Shown here one piece after another: positions 8,941-12,641 of a stretch of DNA of 12,641 bases. The DNA is from Spirochaetaceae bacterium (lineage in GTDB: Bacteria; Spirochaetota; Spirochaetia; Treponematales; Breznakiellaceae): assembly GCA_031268255.1 (NCBI GenBank), contig JAIRXO010000047.1, positions 1 to 12,641 of the forward strand. The letters run 5' to 3'. A program made the translations under genes and the position numbers. A model generated the notes under the pieces. The model did no database searches. It was not told where the DNA came from and saw only the letters and a list, made by a program, of their open reading frames with translations. Each line of letters begins with the position of its first letter. The first letter of the stretch is position 1.

Positions 8941-8948
8941 GCTTTTTT

Positions 8949-10541
8949 ATGGCGGCAAAGAGCGAACACTGGGCGGACATAAGCGCGGAAAAAATTATAC
9001 GCGAAAAAGGCGACAAGGAGCTTTATACCTGCGCCTCAGGCATCACCCCTTCGGGGACCGTGCATATAGGCAATTTCAGGGAGATTATCTCTGTTGACCT
9101 TGTGGTGAGGGCCCTGAGGGATTTGGGGAAGAAGGTCCGTTTTATTTATTCCTGGGATGATTATGATGTGTTCCGTAAGGTTCCAAAGAACATGCCCAAA
9201 CAGGAGGAACTGGAAAAGTACCTCCGTTTCCCTATTACCATGGTTCCCGATCCCTGGGACCGGGACGAAAGCTATGCCCGCCATCATGAACGTGATGTCG
9301 AGGTCATGCTGCCCCTGGTCGGCATAAGCCCCGAATACCTGTACCAGGCGAAGAACTACCGGGCCTCCATGTATGCCGGCGGCATAAGGCGGGCCCTGGA
9401 ATGCCGGGAAAAACTTAAAACCATACTGGACAAATTCCGGGATGAGGAACACAAGATACAGGGTGAATGGTGGCCTGTCAGCGTTTTCTGTGACGCGTGC
9501 AACAGGGACGACACCGGCATAGACAGTTGGGACGGAGAATGGGGCCTGAGCTACCACTGCGCCTCCTGCGGCCACAGGGAAACCGTGGACCTGAGAAAGG
9601 CCAGGGGCGTCAAGCTCCTCTGGCGTGTTGACTGGCCCATGCGCTGGGAACACGAGAAAGTTGATTTTGAACCCGCGGGCAAGGACCACCACAGTCAGGG
9701 CGGTTCCTTTGATACTGCCCGTCATGTGTGCAGGGATGTGTATAAATGGGACGCGCCGGTGAGCTTCCGCTATGACTTTATCGGCATCAAGGGTTCCGCG
9801 GGCAAAATGTCAAGCTCCTCGGGCAAGGTGATTAACCTGGAGGATCTCCTCAGGGTCTATACCCCCGAAGTGGCCCGCTACCTCTTTGCCGGAACACGGC
9901 CAAACACCGAGTTCACCATTTCGTTTGACCTTGACGTAATCAAAATTTACGAGGACTACGACAAGACTGAACGCATAGCCTTTGGGGTGGAAACGGCCAA
10001 AGACGAGGCGGCGTACCGGAAGGAAAGGCGTATATACGAACTTTCCCAGACAGGCGGCATGAGCGAAACCATGCCCCGCCAGGTTCCCTTCCGCCACCTT
10101 TGCAGCCTCATCCAGATAGCCGGCGGCGATACCGCCAAGGTCATCGCCGTTCTTGAGAAGGACGGGAGCCTCAACGCCGAACAGCGCCGCCGCCTCGAAG
10201 AACGCTGTGCCCGCGCCAAATACTGGGCGGAGGAATGTGCCCCCGGCGAGTTCCGTTTCAACCTTAGAAACGAAGGCGAAAAGGCTGTCCTCAATGACAG
10301 CGAGACCGCCGCCATCAGGCTGCTCAGGGAAAAAGTAGCCGCCGTGATTGAGAGCTTTGCCGACGACAAAAGCTGCGCCGAGGCCATTTACGCAATTGCC
10401 GGAGAGGCGGGACTTGAACCCAAAGCCCTGTTCCGCGCCGCCTACCAGGCCCTCATAGGCAAAGACCAGGGGCCGCGCCTTGCGAGTTTCCTGCGTTCCA
10501 TCGACAGGGAAAGGCTCCTCGGTATACTCAAGGAATATTGA
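8949..10541 (+). CDS. lysS: Lysyl-tRNA synthetase, class I (LysRS1)
   Basis: Charges tRNA-Lys with lysine using ATP in the cytosol. This is the class I form, unrelated to the class II LysS of E. coli (some annotations call it lysK). The 530-residue product has the class I Rossmann signatures: PSGTVHIGN with HIGN at 39-42, and GKMSSSSGK with KMSSS at 286-290. A zinc-ribbon-like insert lies between them, with CDAC (Cys181, Cys184) and CASC (Cys204, Cys207). The helical C-terminal half would contact the anticodon. The length is normal for LysRS1. No class II motifs are present. In bacteria this form is typical of spirochaetes and some alphaproteobacteria, supporting the assignment of the window. 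It is transcribed divergently from purA, with no Shine-Dalgarno and TATAAT eight bases before the ATG. Confidence 0.97.
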   Translation: MAAKSEHWADISAEKIIREKGDKELYTCASGITPSGTVHIGNFREIISVDLVVRALRDLGKKVRFIYSWDDYDVFRKVPKNMPKQEELEKYLRFPITMVPDPWDRDESYARHHERDVEVMLPLVGISPEYLYQAKNYRASMYAGGIRRALECREKLKTILDKFRDEEHKIQGEWWPVSVFCDACNRDDTGIDSWDGEWGLSYHCASCGHRETVDLRKARGVKLLWRVDWPMRWEHEKVDFEPAGKDHHSQGGSFDTARHVCRDVYKWDAPVSFRYDFIGIKGSAGKMSSSSGKVINLEDLLRVYTPEVARYLFAGTRPNTEFTISFDLDVIKIYEDYDKTERIAFGVETAKDEAAYRKERRIYELSQTGGMSETMPRQVPFRHLCSLIQIAGGDTAKVIAVLEKDGSLNAEQRRRLEERCARAKYWAEECAPGEFRFNLRNEGEKAVLNDSETAAIRLLREKVAAVIESFADDKSCAEAIYAIAGEAGLEPKALFRAAYQALIGKDQGPRLASFLRSIDRERLLGILKEY

Positions 10542-10549
10542 CCGGAGCT

Positions 10550-10577
10550 TGGACATAAACAGTTTTTTTGGTATGGT
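10550..10577 (+). promoter_or_regulatory. Possible promoter of the acyl-CoA synthetase gene, predicted leaderless
   Basis: TGGACA (10550-10555), 16-base spacer containing T7, then TATGGT (10572-10577) six bases before the ATG. The -35 matches consensus at 5 of 6 positions and the -10 at 4 of 6. The gap after lysS is only 42 bases and has no terminator stem, so read-through from lysS is also likely. Confidence 0.4.
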
Positions 10578-10583
10578 GTAGGT

Positions 10584-12314
10584 ATGATAGAACCACATAA
10601 GTATATCGCCAATTGGCCTGATATGGAATATCCGAATTTCATCGCCTGGCTCGAAGATATTGAAAGGAAATACGCCGGAAACAGGGCCATACTGTACCGG
10701 ACAGGAAAGCAGACTGATTTTTCTGTCATCACCTATGCGGAATACGCCGCCGAATGCCGGCGTATTGGCCGGGGGCTCTTGGCCCTGGGGCTTTCCAGGG
10801 GAGACCGGGTTGCCCTTTGGGCGGAAAACCGGCCTGAGTGGATGATGGTATGGATGGGCGCCGTTATCGCCGGACTTATTATAGTGCCCATAGACGCCAT
10901 GAGTTCCGAGGCGGAATGCGCCAATATCCTCAAGATGGCTTCCCCCAAAGTTTTTTTCTGCTCCCAAAAAAACAGGGAATTCGCCCAGTCCCTCGAAACC
11001 AGGGGCGTCAGCATTGAACGCCTGGTATATTTAAGCGGCGAAGGCCCCGATACGGTCAAAGAGTTTGGAAAGGAAGCGGGAAGCGTAAAACTTCCCTCTG
11101 CCGGTGATATTGCCGCCGATGATCCTGTTTCGGTTATTTTTACCTCTGGAACCACAGGACTTTCCAAGGGAGTTACCCTCAAACACCGGGGCATTATCGC
11201 CAACTCAAACGGCGCGATACTTTCCCTCCAGCCCAATATACGGGACGTTTTTATCAACGTGCTTCCCCTGCACCATACCTATCCTACAACCTGTACTTTT
11301 ATTTCGCCCCTTTCGGTGGGTATTCCGGTGATCCTTATCGAAAGACTTGTGGGCAAAGTCGTGCTGGATGATATACGCAAGGGAAGAGTAAGCTATCTCA
11401 TCGCCGTCCCCCTGCTCTTTGACAAGGTCAAGACCGGCATAGAACAGGGCCTGAGGGAACTCCCCGCGCCGGCCAGGGGCCTGATAAACGGCCTCCGCCG
11501 CCTGACCCTGTTTTTTAACCGCCTTGGGTTTACCGCCTTTGGCAAGTTTACCCTGTACGCGATACGGAAAAAGATAGGCATAGAGACCGTGCGTATCATG
11601 GTGGCCGGCGGCGGCCCCTTAAACCCGAAAACCGCCGACTTTTTTGACTCCCTGGGCTTCTGCCTGGTACACGGCTACGGCCTCAGCGAAAACAGCCCCC
11701 TGGTCAGCGTCAATGTCCCGAAATACAAGAACAACCTTTCGGTCGGCCTTCCGGTCAAATATACCGAAGTCAAAATTGTTGACAAAAATGAAGACGGCTC
11801 AGGCGAAATCGCCGTCAAAACCCCTTCCCTGATGCTGGGGTACTACAACAACCCCGAGGCAACCAAAGAAGCGTTTACCAGCGACGGCTTTCTCCTTACC
11901 GGCGACCTCGGCTACCTGGACGAAAAAGGATTTATCTTCATCAATGGCCGCAAGAAAAACCTCATCGTAAGTTCAGGCGGCAAGAACATCTACCCGGAAG
12001 AAATCGAATCCTGTTTTGAAGGCTCCCGCGTTGTAGGAGAAATTCTTGTGATGGGCCGCAAAGCGCCCGGCTCAGGCGGAGAACTTATTTTTGCCGCCAT
12101 CTATCCCAACTGGGAAACCCTCAAAACCGATTACCCCGCCGGGGAACTTGACGCCGAATTTGTCCACAGCCTTATCAAAAAGGAAGTAGAAGCGAAAAAC
12201 CGCACCCTTGTGGGCTACAAAAAAATCTCCGGTTTCGTGGTAATGGACGCGCCCTTTGAAAAAAACGCCCAGGAAAAGATAAAGCGGTATCTGTACAAAA
12301 ACGCCGCCATATAG
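10584..12314 (+). CDS. AMP-forming acyl-CoA synthetase (long-chain fatty acid-CoA ligase-like)
   Basis: Adenylate-forming enzyme that activates a carboxylic acid, probably a long-chain fatty acid, to acyl-AMP and then acyl-CoA. The 576-residue product shows the ANL-superfamily core motifs in order: phosphate loop TSGTTGLSKG (Ser188-Gly192, Lys195), aromatic motif YGLSENSP (365-372), TGD (439-441), the hinge region GRKKNLIVSSGGKNIYPEE, and near the C-terminus EKIKR with Lys565 or Lys567 as the probable catalytic lysine. The PLNPKTADFFDSLGF...HGYGLSE layout resembles long-chain acyl-CoA synthetases more than acetyl-CoA synthetases, but the acyl chain length cannot be read from sequence. No signal peptide is present. 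It follows lysS by 42 bases on the same strand. There is no clear Shine-Dalgarno, only a -10-like TATGGT six bases before the ATG. It converges on the small membrane-protein gene downstream. Confidence 0.92.
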   Translation: MIEPHKYIANWPDMEYPNFIAWLEDIERKYAGNRAILYRTGKQTDFSVITYAEYAAECRRIGRGLLALGLSRGDRVALWAENRPEWMMVWMGAVIAGLIIVPIDAMSSEAECANILKMASPKVFFCSQKNREFAQSLETRGVSIERLVYLSGEGPDTVKEFGKEAGSVKLPSAGDIAADDPVSVIFTSGTTGLSKGVTLKHRGIIANSNGAILSLQPNIRDVFINVLPLHHTYPTTCTFISPLSVGIPVILIERLVGKVVLDDIRKGRVSYLIAVPLLFDKVKTGIEQGLRELPAPARGLINGLRRLTLFFNRLGFTAFGKFTLYAIRKKIGIETVRIMVAGGGPLNPKTADFFDSLGFCLVHGYGLSENSPLVSVNVPKYKNNLSVGLPVKYTEVKIVDKNEDGSGEIAVKTPSLMLGYYNNPEATKEAFTSDGFLLTGDLGYLDEKGFIFINGRKKNLIVSSGGKNIYPEEIESCFEGSRVVGEILVMGRKAPGSGGELIFAAIYPNWETLKTDYPAGELDAEFVHSLIKKEVEAKNRTLVGYKKISGFVVMDAPFEKNAQEKIKRYLYKNAAI

Positions 12315-12316
12315 CG

Positions 12317-12354
12317 CATAACGACTCATCCGTATGCGGATTTGGGCTGTTATG
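12317..12354. terminator. Weak nested hairpin between convergent genes
   Basis: Outer arms CATAAC/GTTATG (12317-12322, 12349-12354) enclose a stem ATCCG-TATG-CGGAT (12328-12341). It lies three bases after the acyl-CoA synthetase stop and just beyond the stop of the convergent minus-strand gene, where a shared terminator would be expected. No T run follows on either strand, so an intrinsic terminator is doubtful. Confidence 0.25.
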
Positions 12355-12364
12355 TACCGTTGTG

Positions 12365-12641
12365 CTATTTTCTACAACTATTGTACTGTTTTTTGAATAT
12401 CCAAAAAACAGTACAACCGACCAGTAATGGAAAAATTATTATGATTAGTTTGTTATACACCAATGCTTCACTAATATTAAGATGAAGAATTGACCATATC
12501 GCTCTTGTAGTACCACATCCAAAACATCTTTTCTTAAACGCTATCCGATAAAGGCAAATTGGATATGTATCGCCTAAATACTTTTTTGGAATATTATAAA
12601 AAATAAACAGTACAACCGAAACAAAAACAATCTTTTTTATT
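12365..12641 (-). CDS. DUF2752-like small membrane protein, N-terminus beyond the window
   Basis: An open minus-strand frame enters at the right edge (first full codon at 12640) and ends with TAG at 12365-12367, giving 91 visible residues with no start codon. The product reads as a hydrophobic N-terminal helix (KKIVFVSVVLFIFY), then YPICLYRIAFKKRCFGCGTTRA, an amphipathic stretch WSILHLNISEALVYN, and a C-terminal membrane helix (LIIIIFPLLVGCTVFWIF) with a basic tail (KKQY, CRK). The CFGCGTTRA motif, the L-H-x-x-x-x-EAL-x-YN spacing and the flanking helix fit the DUF2752 family of small membrane proteins, whose function is unknown. A C-x-x-C pair at the motif could bind metal or form a disulfide, which is inference. 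Base composition is far more A/T-rich than the neighbours. The frame, not the ORF length alone, supports this call because residues align along the whole motif. Confidence 0.7.
   Translation of the reverse strand, partial: IKKIVFVSVVLFIFYNIPKKYLGDTYPICLYRIAFKKRCFGCGTTRAIWSILHLNISEALVYNKLIIIIFPLLVGCTVFWIFKKQYNSCRK
12381..12416. repeat. Perfect 15-bp inverted repeat with 6-base loop
   Basis: The left arm TTGTACTGTTTTTTG (12381-12395) is the exact reverse complement of CAAAAAACAGTACAA (12402-12416), with AATATC between. It lies inside the last codons of the DUF2752-like gene, over its C-terminal membrane helix. No T run follows either arm, so it is not a standard terminator. Confidence 0.9.
12406..12420. 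repeat. 15-bp direct repeat, copy 1
   Basis: AAACAGTACAACCGA, identical to 12605-12619. Its first 11 bases belong to the right arm of the inverted repeat. Both copies are inside the DUF2752-like gene but in different reading frames. Confidence 0.85.
12605..12619. repeat. 15-bp direct repeat, copy 2
   Basis: AAACAGTACAACCGA, 199 bases from copy 1. On the coding strand this copy encodes part of the N-terminal membrane helix (SVVLF) and copy 1 part of the C-terminal helix, one frame apart. Confidence 0.85.

Noticed and set aside
8865..8969. 35-codon N-terminal extension of PurA
   Set aside because: It would cross the purA and lysS promoters and enter lysS; family N-terminus begins at ATG 8864.
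10561..10571. T7 run after lysS as an intrinsic terminator
   Set aside because: No G/C-rich stem precedes it; the run fits as a promoter spacer instead.
9810..10967. 385-codon open frame on the minus strand over lysS and the acyl-CoA synthetase start
   Set aside because: It is antisense to two unambiguous genes, shows no recognisable motif, and is explained by the codon bias of the sense strand.
12381..12416. Perfect hairpin as terminator of the acyl-CoA synthetase transcript
   Set aside because: The T and A runs are within the stem, no T run follows it, and it lies in the coding part of the convergent gene.

Overview
This window looks like chromosomal DNA from a spirochaete, probably a Treponema relative of moderate to high G+C. 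Three things point that way. The lysyl-tRNA synthetase is the class I type (HIGN and KMSSS motifs), which in bacteria is typical of spirochaetes and a few other groups. The RND-pump adaptor lacks the alpha-hairpin, as is known for Borrelia BesA. The pump gene order (outer-membrane channel, adaptor, inner-membrane pump) matches the Borrelia besC-besA-besB order. The genus is an inference from these traits, not a sequence match.

Layout. Bases 1-5822 (minus strand) hold a drug-efflux locus, transcribed in the order tetR-like regulator (5822-4623), TolC-type channel (4542-3166), lipoprotein adaptor (3166-2186) and AcrB-type RND pump (2174 to beyond base 1, so its C-terminal part is missing). The channel stop and adaptor start overlap (TAATG), and the pump starts 11 bases after the adaptor stop. 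The regulator is unusual: it is a 399-residue tandem of two TetR units, each with its own helix-turn-helix. A 26-bp near-perfect palindrome abuts its start codon, and its last codons contain a run of 13 C.

Bases 5930-8864 (minus strand) hold purA and guaA in one probable operon. These are the first committed steps from IMP to AMP and the last step to GMP. Divergently, on the plus strand, lie lysS (8949-10541) and a long-chain acyl-CoA synthetase-like gene (10584-12314). The 84-bp purA/lysS gap carries two back-to-back promoters.

A recurring trait is that purA, lysS and the acyl-CoA synthetase gene have no convincing Shine-Dalgarno sequence, and each has a -10-like hexamer ending only 6-8 bases before its ATG. 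This predicts leaderless mRNAs. The operon-internal genes guaA, tolC, the adaptor and the pump all have good Shine-Dalgarno sequences.

After 12314 the base composition drops sharply (about 29% G+C for 12421-12641 by hand count). This end holds the 3' part of a minus-strand gene for a small DUF2752-like membrane protein that runs off the window. It also contains a perfect 15-bp inverted repeat and a 15-bp direct repeat. No tRNA, rRNA, CRISPR array or insertion sequence was seen.
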